Part shown: piece after piece, positions 6,105 through 13,228 of the stretch
Numbering within the stretch: position 1 is the stretch's first letter
How the letters are laid out: every line of letters begins with the position of its first letter
Assembly: GCA_015661795.1 (NCBI GenBank)
Contig: DQVJ01000139.1
Span: forward strand, 1-13,228
Origin: Sulfurovum sp.
Lineage (GTDB): Bacteria; Campylobacterota; Campylobacteria; Campylobacterales; Sulfurovaceae
DNA length: 13,228 nt
Direction of reading: 5' to 3'
Made by a program: the position numbers and the translations under genes
The notes under the pieces: generated by a model
Databases searched by the model: none
What the model saw: only the letters and a program-made list of their open reading frames with translations
Told to the model about the DNA's origin: nothing

Positions 6105-7943
6105 TTAATAGGCTGAAACACTTTTAAGATATAGCTCAATATTTCTTTTAAGTTTGATCCATTCGTCGTGATAATGTGTGATATAAGGTGGTAAAAGTTC
6201 TTCTTCATGGTTTTTAATAAGTATAAGTATTTCATTGAGGGTTTTACTTATATTATGTGCTTCAATGGATCTAACATCTTGAAGTAAGTCTGTACAGTAT
6301 TCTTGTAGTTCATCATATTCTTTTCTTATTATGTGTGCTTTAATAATATCGTGTGAATGTTTTAAACTGACCAATGCTTCACGTAAAATATCTCGATGAA
6401 CTACGATGTTATGCATTTTAGCAATACCTTTTTGTGTATCTAGGATATCTTTTTGTTCATGATATTCTATATATATGGGTAAGGTATGAGTAGATGATGC
6501 TTTCTTGGTAAGATAGAGATTAAAAACAGTATAAAGTTGACCTATTTTAAATGGTTTGGTCAGATGTGCATCTGCACCTACCAAGTACATCTCTTCTATC
6601 TCATTTCTAAAACCAAGACCAGAAACAATGACAATAGGTAAATCATGTAAAGATTCATTTTTTCGTATATGTTTTGTTGCCTGATAACCATCCATTGTTG
6701 GCATGTTGATATCCATGAGTACTATATCAATAGATGAATCGTTATTTATGTAATCTAGAGCCTCTTGGCCATTGTTTGCAAGTGTCACTCTTATATGGGA
6801 TTTATCTAAAATACTTTGCATGATTTTTTGATTGATAATATTGTCTTCAACTACTAAGATATGTTTATATCCAAAATCTTTAAAACTTTCACGCTTGATG
6901 TTAGGGGTTTCTTCTATAAAAACAATTTCCCCAGTACGTTGTAGGTCTTTGTGTACTGTATCTTCGTTTATTACAATATTTTCATCCGTTCGAAGCACAA
7001 ACATTTCATAGAGTAACCCCGATACCATACCACGTGATAATGGTTTATAGAGGTATTTGTTAATAAGAGCATTCGGGTTATGGCGTCTGCCCCTTTGCCA
7101 GCCAAATAGGTTTTCAAGTGAAACTATTTTTAATCCAAATGTATCTTTTACTTCTTGAAGGTGTCTCATTAAAACGGGGGTAATTCTTTTTGCATCTAAA
7201 ATAAGCATATCAAAGGTATGGAAATCTTGAAGAGAAGGGAGCGTATCAAAGTTTTCGATAGTGATATGAAGCTTGAATTGGGTAAATATTTTGGAGATAA
7301 TTGCAGAAGTTTCTTTGTCATCTTCTATTAAGAGTATTTTTTTCTGTGTAATATGAGAAGGCAATTGATAATAACTTTCCTGATATAAGTCATGACGAAG
7401 AAGAGGAAGTGTGATCTTATGGATAGTATATTGTTTATTATTCGTTACAGATAAATGACCCTGCATTTTTTCAATCAATAATTTGCAAGCAGTGTTATTG
7501 TCGTCTTGGACAGATAGATTGTGATGTTGGCTAACTATTTCATAGGTAATATGATTTGTACTTTTTTCGAGTTTCATTATCAATGTACTGTTTTGGGTAT
7601 TGCCCAAAAGAAAAGCCAATAAGTGATAGAGCATTTGTTCTAAAAGAAGGGGGTCCCCAACCATTTCAATAGGAATACTTTCATCAATATCATAGAGAAA
7701 CTCAATATTATTTTTCTGAATTATAGGTTCTATAAGGCCATACAGTTCATTAAGCAGATTTTGTACTCTATATATTTCATTGTTTATTTCTGTTTTAGGA
7801 GAGTTTTTTTTAAGAAAAGTGATGAGTTTTTTTTCTTCATTATTCAAACTTGTTTTAGAATAATCTTTGTCTTCTTCTAATGGATTCACCTGTATAGGCA
7901 TATTGTTTTTCGAGAAAAACAAATTCAAAAAATGTTTATACAT
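6105..7943 (-). CDS. Multidomain signalling protein: degenerate kinase region, two REC domains, Hpt-like tail
   Basis: 612 aa, soluble. Residues about 50-185 resemble the ATPase part of a sensor kinase (DESIPIEMVGDPLLLEQML then an N-box-like helix), but the N-box asparagines are absent, the G-box glycine motifs are not seen, and there is no phosphoacceptor H-box. REC1 (about 201-318) has IEDD (206-209), D250 and K300. REC2 (about 361-480) is canonical: VEDN (365-368), phosphoacceptor D411 in LMDINMPTMDGYQ, and K463 in LTKP. The C-terminal helices (about 510-610) look like an Hpt bundle, but the expected His segment reads CTDLLQDVRSI without the histidine. Inferred: a response-regulator hub that receives phosphate from another kinase, with no DNA-binding output. 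M15 is an alternative start; neither start has a strong ribosome site. Confidence 0.72.
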   Translation of the reverse strand: MYKHFLNLFFSKNNMPIQVNPLEEDKDYSKTSLNNEEKKLITFLKKNSPKTEINNEIYRVQNLLNELYGLIEPIIQKNNIEFLYDIDESIPIEMVGDPLLLEQMLYHLLAFLLGNTQNSTLIMKLEKSTNHITYEIVSQHHNLSVQDDNNTACKLLIEKMQGHLSVTNNKQYTIHKITLPLLRHDLYQESYYQLPSHITQKKILLIEDDKETSAIISKIFTQFKLHITIENFDTLPSLQDFHTFDMLILDAKRITPVLMRHLQEVKDTFGLKIVSLENLFGWQRGRRHNPNALINKYLYKPLSRGMVSGLLYEMFVLRTDENIVINEDTVHKDLQRTGEIVFIEETPNIKRESFKDFGYKHILVVEDNIINQKIMQSILDKSHIRVTLANNGQEALDYINNDSSIDIVLMDINMPTMDGYQATKHIRKNESLHDLPIVIVSGLGFRNEIEEMYLVGADAHLTKPFKIGQLYTVFNLYLTKKASSTHTLPIYIEYHEQKDILDTQKGIAKMHNIVVHRDILREALVSLKHSHDIIKAHIIRKEYDELQEYCTDLLQDVRSIEAHNISKTLNEILILIKNHEEELLPPYITHYHDEWIKLKRNIELYLKSVSAY

Positions 7944-7975
7944 AGTATGCCACTATACTTACCCACCATACATAA

Positions 7976-7981
7976 ATTATA
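7976..7981 (-). promoter_or_regulatory. Candidate -10 upstream of the signalling gene
   Basis: TATAAT on the minus strand, 32 nt upstream of the ATG, in a short AT-rich gap after the lipid kinase gene. No good -35 at normal spacing. Confidence 0.4.
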
Positions 7982-8023
7982 TTTCGCGTTAGGATAACAA
8001 TAATGTATTACCTAACTATTACC

Positions 8024-8713
8024 TCATTTGGACTGTACAATTATATCAATATTTCCTAGAAGTTTTATGACAATAACATTTTCTTCAATCGTGACAATAT
8101 CACCATCGAGTTGAAGATGATTGTGATGATTATGCAAGTCAATATATATTTCCTCAACCTTGCCATAAAAACTACCAAATTTTTGAATAAAATAAAAGGG
8201 TGTAAATATAAAAAATCTTGTTTTACTCATAAGCATAAATGGTGTCATAATAAGATGTACCGGAAATAAGAAGAGTGCAGATAATATGTATTTCATCATA
8301 CCCTTTTGAAGCAGACCAAAACGTAATGTTTCAGAAAGAAAAATATGTTGTAGATCACCCATATTTCCAGCTGAAAACAGAAATATTTCATTGTTTAGTT
8401 TATATATTTTTTGCTTTTTTGTTTGTGGTATTTCCTGATTGCTCAAAGATGCCAATATCATTTCTAATTTCGGGGTTTTGTGTATTTTTGCTATGACATT
8501 AAAGGAGCCTGTTGCATTGATAATAAAAGGAGGAAGAGTTACATTTAAAGTTAAGAGCTGTTGGACAGTACGTCTGATACTACCATCCCCACCACTGATG
8601 ATAAGATAATCGTAATCTTCTAGGTTTTGTATCTTATCGACATCTGAAAATGCAATAGAAGTGATGTGAAGTTGATTAAATTGTATTTCTTTACCAATGG
8701 AAAGTATGTTCAT
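8024..8713 (-). CDS. Diacylglycerol kinase/lipid kinase family protein (short)
   Basis: 229 aa, shorter than the usual 290-300 aa of the DgkB/YegS/BmrU family. The diacylglycerol-kinase catalytic motif is visible: LIISGGDGSIRRTV (37-50) with GGDGS, then INATGSFNVIAKIHKTP (65-81), which matches the family's substrate and nucleotide loop. The C-terminal half has hydrophobic strands and ends with LQLDGD (200-205), the family's conserved DG(E/D) near the end. The first about 30 residues of a typical N-lobe are reduced. Predicted to phosphorylate a lipid such as diacylglycerol at the membrane. It starts at ATG 8713 after AGAAGG with 6-nt spacing. It is divergent from a lipid-transport operon, which suggests a shared link to envelope lipids. 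Confidence 0.75.
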   Translation of the reverse strand: MNILSIGKEIQFNQLHITSIAFSDVDKIQNLEDYDYLIISGGDGSIRRTVQQLLTLNVTLPPFIINATGSFNVIAKIHKTPKLEMILASLSNQEIPQTKKQKIYKLNNEIFLFSAGNMGDLQHIFLSETLRFGLLQKGMMKYILSALFLFPVHLIMTPFMLMSKTRFFIFTPFYFIQKFGSFYGKVEEIYIDLHNHHNHLQLDGDIVTIEENVIVIKLLGNIDIIVQSK

Positions 8714-8738
8714 ACTATGCCTTCTTACATTCTTTGGC

Positions 8739-8748
8739 TATAATTATA
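8739..8748. promoter_or_regulatory. Palindromic divergent promoter core (overlapping -10 boxes)
   Basis: TATAATTATA reads as TATAAT on both strands: 8739-8744 on + and 8748-8743 on -. It lies between the lipid kinase gene and pqiA, each of which needs a promoter here. On the + strand the -10 ends only 7 nt before the pqiA ATG, so that transcript would be nearly leaderless. On the minus strand the leader would be about 25-30 nt with a good ribosome site. Confidence 0.5.
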
Positions 8749-8751
8749 TCC

Positions 8752-9405
8752 ATGAAACTTGAAAATGAAGATGCTTTAGATAACCTCATCATATGCCACC
8801 AATGTTATACACTCCATGAAGAAATTCCGATTAAAGATGGGAGTAAAGCGTGCTGTTCAACATGTGGAGGCATACTTTACAGGTATGATACGAGGCTCAT
8901 AGATCATGGCCTGGCTTTAAGCATTACTGGATTGATATTTTTTATCTTGGCAAATCTATTTCCTCTCGTGCAGATAGATATACTGGGGAGTGAACAGTTT
9001 ATTACAATTCCCAAGACAATATTTTCTTTGTTTGAAAGTGGTTTTTATATAGTGGGTATCATATGTGCATTTCTTATTTTTATTTTTCCTTTAATGATAT
9101 TTATAGTTAACTTGATTCTTTTTACACTTTTAAAGTTTGGACGAGGTGATCAGTGGACTAAGGATTTACTCATCCTACTGTCACATATTACACCTTGGAG
9201 TATGACAGATATTTTTCTTATTAGTATACTTGTTGCGTTGGTAAAACTTATAGGGTATGCCCAGATACATATGGGGATTTCATTTTGGGCCTTGGCGGTA
9301 TTTGTCTTCATTGATTTATATATTGTGAAACGTTTGCATCTTTCAGAAGTATGGATGTTAAGAAAAAGAATAATACAAAACAGGGAAACAGATGATAGAG
9401 GTTGA
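8752..9405 (+). CDS. pqiA: PqiA-like membrane protein, N-terminal half
   Basis: 217 aa from ATG 8752. An upstream in-frame TTG at 8734 was rejected because it would place coding sequence through the -10 box. A zinc-ribbon-like pair, CHQC (15-18) and CSTCGG (35-40), precedes about four membrane segments (near 53-75, 98-128, 150-172, 176-195), with PWSMTDIFL (148-156), a hallmark of the PqiA/YebS family. In E. coli PqiA is one protein of about 417 aa made of two such halves; here the halves are separate genes totalling 416 aa. It is the inner-membrane partner of the PqiB tunnel in lipid transport between inner and outer membranes. It overlaps the next gene by 14 nt, so the two are probably co-translated. 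The lack of a ribosome site fits a leaderless start. Confidence 0.83.
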   Translation: MKLENEDALDNLIICHQCYTLHEEIPIKDGSKACCSTCGGILYRYDTRLIDHGLALSITGLIFFILANLFPLVQIDILGSEQFITIPKTIFSLFESGFYIVGIICAFLIFIFPLMIFIVNLILFTLLKFGRGDQWTKDLLILLSHITPWSMTDIFLISILVALVKLIGYAQIHMGISFWALAVFVFIDLYIVKRLHLSEVWMLRKRIIQNRETDDRG

Positions 9406-9991
9406 TGAGGATAAACTTATCAGGTGTCCTGTATGTGGAGCAGTTAATATTGATAGAGGAAAATCCAATTTATGTCGCCGTTGTGGTTCAGGTATTTATC
9501 AACACAGAAGATTCACTACCGAAAAGTCCTGGGCATATTTGATTACTGCGATGATAGCATATGTTCCAGCAAACCTATATCCCATGTTGGTTTCTACACA
9601 ATTTGGTGCAACAGAAGGAAGTACTATTTTGGGAGGTGTTGCTTTATTATGGGAACATGGTTCTTATCCCATTGCTTTGATTATTTTTGTGGCATCCATT
9701 TTGATACCCATAGTGAAATTTCTTATCTTGATTTATCTTTTAATTAGTGTAAAATACCCTATAGGAAAAGATAAAAAAGTGAATAAACATAAATTATACT
9801 ATCTTACAGAAATTATTGGACCTTGGTCTATGATTGATGTTTTTGTTGTAGCGATATTGGCTGCACTTATTCATCTTGCAAATGTAGAGATAGTTGCAGG
9901 TACTGCAGCCACTGCTTTTGCACTGTCTGTCTTTTTTACACTTCTAGCAGCACATGCTTTTGATGAAACACTGATTAAGGAAAATAAATAA
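9392..9991 (+). CDS. pqiA: PqiA-like membrane protein, C-terminal half
   Basis: 199 aa. A second zinc-ribbon-like pair, CPVC (12-15) and CRRC (28-31), is followed by about four membrane segments and the repeated family motifs MIAYVPANLYPM and GPWSMIDVFVVAILAALIHL. It matches the second half of E. coli PqiA. The ATG lies inside the end of the first half, preceded by AGGG, so it is a gene in its own right rather than a fragment left after a stop. Its TAA is followed immediately by the pqiB ATG. It should pair with the N-terminal half as a two-subunit PqiA. Confidence 0.85.
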   Translation: MIEVDEDKLIRCPVCGAVNIDRGKSNLCRRCGSGIYQHRRFTTEKSWAYLITAMIAYVPANLYPMLVSTQFGATEGSTILGGVALLWEHGSYPIALIIFVASILIPIVKFLILIYLLISVKYPIGKDKKVNKHKLYYLTEIIGPWSMIDVFVVAILAALIHLANVEIVAGTAATAFALSVFFTLLAAHAFDETLIKENK

Positions 9992-11632
9992 ATGTCAAAA
10001 CAATTACCAGAGATTACAGAGTCCTCAAAGTTTAATCTTATCACTTCTATTTGGATTGTTCCTTTTATTGCATTACTCATTGCTGCTTGGCTGGCATATC
10101 AGTATTTTGCTGATCGTGGCCCTGAGATTAAGATTATTTTTCCAAAAAATGAGGGCTTAGTTGCTGGTCAAAGTGTCGTAAAATTTAAGAATGTTCCTAT
10201 TGGAAAAGTCACTAAAATCTATATACAAGAAGATATCGATGGTGTGGTAGTTGTCGTGCGGATGAACACGAAAGCATCTAGACCGTATATGACAGAATAT
10301 GCAAGATTTTGGATTGTAAAGCCTGAAGTTGGTTTGTCAGGAGTGAGTGGTTTAGATACATTGATATCAGGAACATATATAGATGTGTATTCAAAAAAAG
10401 GTGGTACTTTTAAAGAAACCCACTTTGGCCTGACTCAACCTTATAATGATAGTACCCGTGGGGAATACTTTGTACTTCGATCACTTACTGGAAAAAATGT
10501 TTCGATAGGTACCCCTGTATATTATAAAAACATTAAGGTGGGTCAGGTGCAATATGTTTATTTGAGTTTAGATAATCATAGTGTAGACATAGTTGTGTTT
10601 ATAGATAATCAATATGTACCTTTTGTACATGAAGATTCCAAGTTTTGGAGAAAAAATATGATTAATGTTGATTTTAGCAAAGGAAATTTGGATATTGATA
10701 TTGCACCATTGAATTATATGTTAGCAGGGGGGATCGTATTTTCTTCTACAGGTGAAACAGAGCATGATCCTGTATCTACTGGACATGTTTTTCCTCTATA
10801 TAAAAGTGAAACAGAAGCAGAAAAACATATGGTAGGTGCTTTTGAAAAAGTAAAGAAAAGATTTATGCTACATACAGATCAATCTGTGGCTAATTTAGCG
10901 ATAGGTTCTCTAGTCCGTTTTGATGGGTTTGATATAGGGCGTGTGATTGATGTTAAACTTTCTTACAATAAAACGATACATACAATGACAGGCGATATCA
11001 TACTTGAAATTGATACATCAGTCTTTAAAGATAAGAATGAGAGTAATACAAGTGGTCTTGTCAATTTTTATCAGGCTGTTGAGGAGGGTTTGCGTGCTAA
11101 GATAGCCTCGTTAGACCCTATTACTGGGGTATTGTTTGTTGACTTGACATTTGCACATCAAGATGGTGCAGGTAAAATAGGTAAAGGAAAAAAATACGCA
11201 TTGCTACCAATGGCAAGTAACAGTTCTTCAGGTATGATGGACAGTATAGGTCAGATACTTGATACCTTAAATAATCTACCCTTGGATAAACTTCTTGCAT
11301 CACTTACTAAAGTGGTAGAGGAAAGTGCCAAACCTGTTGAAAATGCGAATATTTTGTTAAAAGATTTAAAAATGACCGTGAAAAATATAAACAGGTTGAC
11401 CAGTAAAAAATCATTTGAAGTTTTACCAGATGAACTGAATAAGGCATTAAAAGAGATGACAAAAACATTAAAAAGTACAACAAAAGTGGTGAAAGGATAT
11501 GACAGTAATTCACTGCTAAACAATCAACTTTCCCAAACGCTTGAAGTACTTACCAAGACATCACAAGAGATGCAAGTTTTCTTAAAAATGTTAAACCGTA
11601 AACCTAATTCACTTATTTTTGGAGATAACTAA
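9992..11632 (+). CDS. pqiB: PqiB, MCE-family lipid transport protein
   Basis: 546 aa, the same length as E. coli PqiB as I recall it. A short cytoplasmic N-terminus and one membrane anchor (about 16-39, IWIVPFIALLIAAWLAYQYF) are followed by three periplasmic MCE domains: about 45-136, 159-254 and 290-395. Each has the family pattern of G-x-x-V plus K/R-x-x-x-I-G-x-V (VVKFKNVPIGKV; VYYKNIKVGQV; VRFDGFDIGRV). A long hydrophilic C-terminal region (about 415-546) should form the helical tube. Known: PqiB hexamers stack their MCE rings and helices into a needle that carries lipid across the periplasm. No gap to pqiA before it; a TAATG overlap joins it to pqiC. Confidence 0.93.
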   Translation: MSKQLPEITESSKFNLITSIWIVPFIALLIAAWLAYQYFADRGPEIKIIFPKNEGLVAGQSVVKFKNVPIGKVTKIYIQEDIDGVVVVVRMNTKASRPYMTEYARFWIVKPEVGLSGVSGLDTLISGTYIDVYSKKGGTFKETHFGLTQPYNDSTRGEYFVLRSLTGKNVSIGTPVYYKNIKVGQVQYVYLSLDNHSVDIVVFIDNQYVPFVHEDSKFWRKNMINVDFSKGNLDIDIAPLNYMLAGGIVFSSTGETEHDPVSTGHVFPLYKSETEAEKHMVGAFEKVKKRFMLHTDQSVANLAIGSLVRFDGFDIGRVIDVKLSYNKTIHTMTGDIILEIDTSVFKDKNESNTSGLVNFYQAVEEGLRAKIASLDPITGVLFVDLTFAHQDGAGKIGKGKKYALLPMASNSSSGMMDSIGQILDTLNNLPLDKLLASLTKVVEESAKPVENANILLKDLKMTVKNINRLTSKKSFEVLPDELNKALKEMTKTLKSTTKVVKGYDSNSLLNNQLSQTLEVLTKTSQEMQVFLKMLNRKPNSLIFGDN

Positions 11633-12192
11633 TGACAAACCTAAAACTATTTTTTACATTATTGCTACTTGTGAATTTAAATGGATGTATCTCTTCTCAG
11701 AGTTATTATGTCCTTTCAATGGCTTCTCAACCTCAAGATGTATATAACGATGCAAAGAAAACTATAGGTGTAGAGAAGGTCATAGTGCCTCATTATCTAT
11801 ATAAAAGAGAGATAGCTATAGCCAAGTCTTCAAATCAAATTACACTTTTAAGAAATGCGATGTGGGGAGAGGATTTAGATGATGGCTTGACACAACGGCT
11901 CATTTCTTTTTTACAAAAAAAGTTTAATGAGCCTAAAGTATATGGTTATCCATGGGGAGTAGAGAGACAACCCGAACTCAAAGTAGCAGTACATATTACA
12001 CGTTTTATCGCTCAAGGTAATCATGTATATTTGGATGCCAATTGGGAAGTGACACATTTGCAGACCCAAAAAAGAAAAGCAAAATTATTTGCTGCAAAAG
12101 TGCCTACATCAAAAGACTCTGATAGTATTGTATCGGCAATGGACAAAGCATTTGGAGAATTAGAAGAGGCTATAGCATCAGGTATGAGATAA
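11632..12192 (+). CDS. pqiC: PqiC, outer-membrane lipoprotein of the Pqi system
   Basis: 186 aa. The signal peptide has a lipobox LNGC (16-19) with the lipidated Cys at 19, then CISSQSYYVLS, the usual start of the DUF330 / ABC-type transport auxiliary lipoprotein domain. Later features fit PqiC: PHYLYKREIAI, the conserved WGEDLDDGLTQRL and a final strand pair. Known: PqiC is anchored in the outer membrane and docks the tip of the PqiB needle. The ATG shares bases with the pqiB TAA, so the two are translationally coupled. Last gene of the operon; no clear terminator was seen in the 93 nt that follow. Confidence 0.88.
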   Translation: MTNLKLFFTLLLLVNLNGCISSQSYYVLSMASQPQDVYNDAKKTIGVEKVIVPHYLYKREIAIAKSSNQITLLRNAMWGEDLDDGLTQRLISFLQKKFNEPKVYGYPWGVERQPELKVAVHITRFIAQGNHVYLDANWEVTHLQTQKRKAKLFAAKVPTSKDSDSIVSAMDKAFGELEEAIASGMR

Positions 12193-12285
12193 GCCTCAGT
12201 GTAAATTTGGCTCGTTAAGTAAGTAAATTATGAGGAAAACTAAGGTACTGCAGATAGAATTATAGAAAAGTACATTAGGCATAAC

Positions 12286-12900
12286 ATGAATTGGCTCGCA
12301 CATGTTCTACTTTCAGAAAACCATATAGAACACCAACTTGGTAATCTACTCACAGATCCCCTTAAAGGTAAAGCATGGGCGGGTGCAAGTGATAGGATAC
12401 TGTATGGCATAGAGATGCACATGCGAATAGACTCTTTTACAGACAAACACCCCATAGTCTCAAAAAGTAAGGCAAGGCTTACAAAGCGGGGGCATTTAAA
12501 AGGTGTAGTGCTTGATATACTTTATGACCATTTTTTGAGTCAACATTGGGATCTCTTTTGTACTATACCTCGTGAGCTATTTTTAGAAGATTTCCATTTT
12601 GATGCGATGAGAGCTATACATACCTACCCGAGTAAAGCCCAAAATATTATAACGAGAGTTGTGGGTACACGACAACTCTCCAGCTACATACATATGCGTG
12701 GTGTAGTAGATGCTTTTGAACGTATAGACAACCGACTCTCGGACAGAGCACGCTCTAAAGACACAACTACACGTTATATCCCTCTTATAGCAGAAGAAAG
12801 AGAATTTTTAGAAGAAGCCTTTTTAGACTTTTTCCCTGAACTTATGGCAATGGTGAAGGAGACATGTTATAGAGATGATGTTTTGCACTGGAAGAGCTAA
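12286..12900 (+). CDS. acpH: Acyl-carrier-protein phosphodiesterase (AcpH)
   Basis: 204 aa, close to the E. coli protein (about 193 aa). It removes the 4'-phosphopantetheine arm from holo-ACP, making apo-ACP. Family motifs: MNWLAHVLLS at the start (H6), GNLLTDPLKG (19-28, D24), the metal-site block HMRIDSFTDKHP (45-56) and DILYDHFLSQHW (77-88, D77, D81, H82). Conserved His and Asp residues fit an HD-like metal phosphodiesterase. The ATG is preceded by TTAGG at modest spacing. It starts 93 nt after pqiC, so it may have its own promoter. The gene is complete. Confidence 0.87.
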   Translation: MNWLAHVLLSENHIEHQLGNLLTDPLKGKAWAGASDRILYGIEMHMRIDSFTDKHPIVSKSKARLTKRGHLKGVVLDILYDHFLSQHWDLFCTIPRELFLEDFHFDAMRAIHTYPSKAQNIITRVVGTRQLSSYIHMRGVVDAFERIDNRLSDRARSKDTTTRYIPLIAEEREFLEEAFLDFFPELMAMVKETCYRDDVLHWKS

Positions 12901-12962
12901 CTCATCTTTTTCTCATTATTTTATGCCATAATCACACACATTTTTAAAGAAGGATAATAACC

Positions 12963-13228
12963 ATGGCATTTTTTGGATTATTTGGTAAAAAAGAACCAAC
13001 AGAAGTACTTGAGCAAAAAAAAGCAGCATGGGATGCCCGCTCATCGAAAATAAAAACATGGATGTTTGTGATTGCCATTGTTTTTGAGATAGTCCTGCTT
13101 GCATTTATAGCCAAACAGTATGGACTTCTAGGTGAGCCTGTCCCACTGGGACAAAAGGTTGCGGTTGTAGACTTTAACCAACCTGTCACACAAAAGTTTG
13201 TAAACGATGTGATGGAGAGTATGGACAA
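12963..13228 (+). CDS. N-terminus of a membrane-anchored protein, probably S49-family (SppA-like) peptidase, cut by window end
   Basis: 88 codons are visible from ATG 12963, open to the last base. AAGGA stands upstream at good spacing, and a CATAAT at 12927-12932 could be its -10. The protein has a short charged N-terminus (GLFGKKEPTEVLEQKKAAWDAR), one membrane segment (about 32-50, TWMFVIAIVFEIVLLAFIA), then GQKVAVVDFNQPVTQKFVNDVMESM. The last part resembles the first beta strand and helix of SppA-type signal peptide peptidases, where a KVAVV strand is followed by a segment that gathers substrate. The Ser/Lys catalytic residues would lie past the window, so this call rests on the N-terminus alone. 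Confidence 0.5.
   Translation, partial: MAFFGLFGKKEPTEVLEQKKAAWDARSSKIKTWMFVIAIVFEIVLLAFIAKQYGLLGEPVPLGQKVAVVDFNQPVTQKFVNDVMESMD

Noticed and set aside
8006..8024. Direct repeat TATTACCT, two copies 11 nt apart
   Set aside because: Short, AT-rich and overlapping the lipid kinase stop codon; not enough to call an operator.
11121..11523. Minus-strand ORFs inside pqiB
   Set aside because: Antisense shadows of the well-supported PqiB C-terminal region.

Overview
The window looks like chromosome from a Campylobacterota (Epsilonproteobacteria) member of the Sulfurimonas/Sulfurovum type. The evidence is the low GC, TATAAT-type -10 boxes without good -35 boxes, closely packed genes, and the flavour of the core genes (Pif1-like helicase, split pqiA with pqiB and pqiC, acpH, S49-type peptidase). 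The genus is inferred, not proven.

Left third (1-4750): a degenerate chromosomal integron. A decayed integron integrase gene (4155-4750, + strand) has one frameshift and a large internal deletion. It faces away from a cassette array whose genes all lie on the minus strand. Between them is an attI-like platform (about 3862-4154) with candidate cassette promoters. Going leftward, cassette 1 (1182-3869) holds a two-gene Gabija-type anti-phage operon, gajA and gajB. Cassette 2 (189-1181) holds a two-repeat DNA-binding-like protein fused to a PD-(D/E)XK-type nuclease domain. Cassette 3 starts at 188 and runs off the window. Cassettes 1 and 2 each end in an attC-like hairpin site of about 70 nt. 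The outer 8 bases of each site are the exact reverse complement of the first bases of the same cassette, which is the signature of an integron cassette. This link between Gabija, an unnamed nuclease and an integron with a dead integrase is the main discovery of the window.

Middle (4763-8713): a Pif1/RecD-like helicase (+), then convergent to it two minus-strand genes. These are a multidomain signalling protein (degenerate kinase ATPase region, two receiver domains, Hpt-like tail lacking its histidine) and a small diacylglycerol/lipid kinase-family protein.

Right third (8739-13228): divergent from the lipid kinase gene, across a palindromic TATAATTATA promoter, is a tightly coupled Pqi operon. 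It encodes PqiA as two separate half-proteins, then PqiB (three MCE domains) and PqiC (lipoprotein), which together form a trans-envelope lipid transport system. After it come acpH (acyl-carrier-protein phosphodiesterase) and the start of a membrane-anchored protein that is probably an S49 (SppA-like) peptidase, cut by the window end. No tRNA, rRNA, CRISPR array or insertion sequence was seen.
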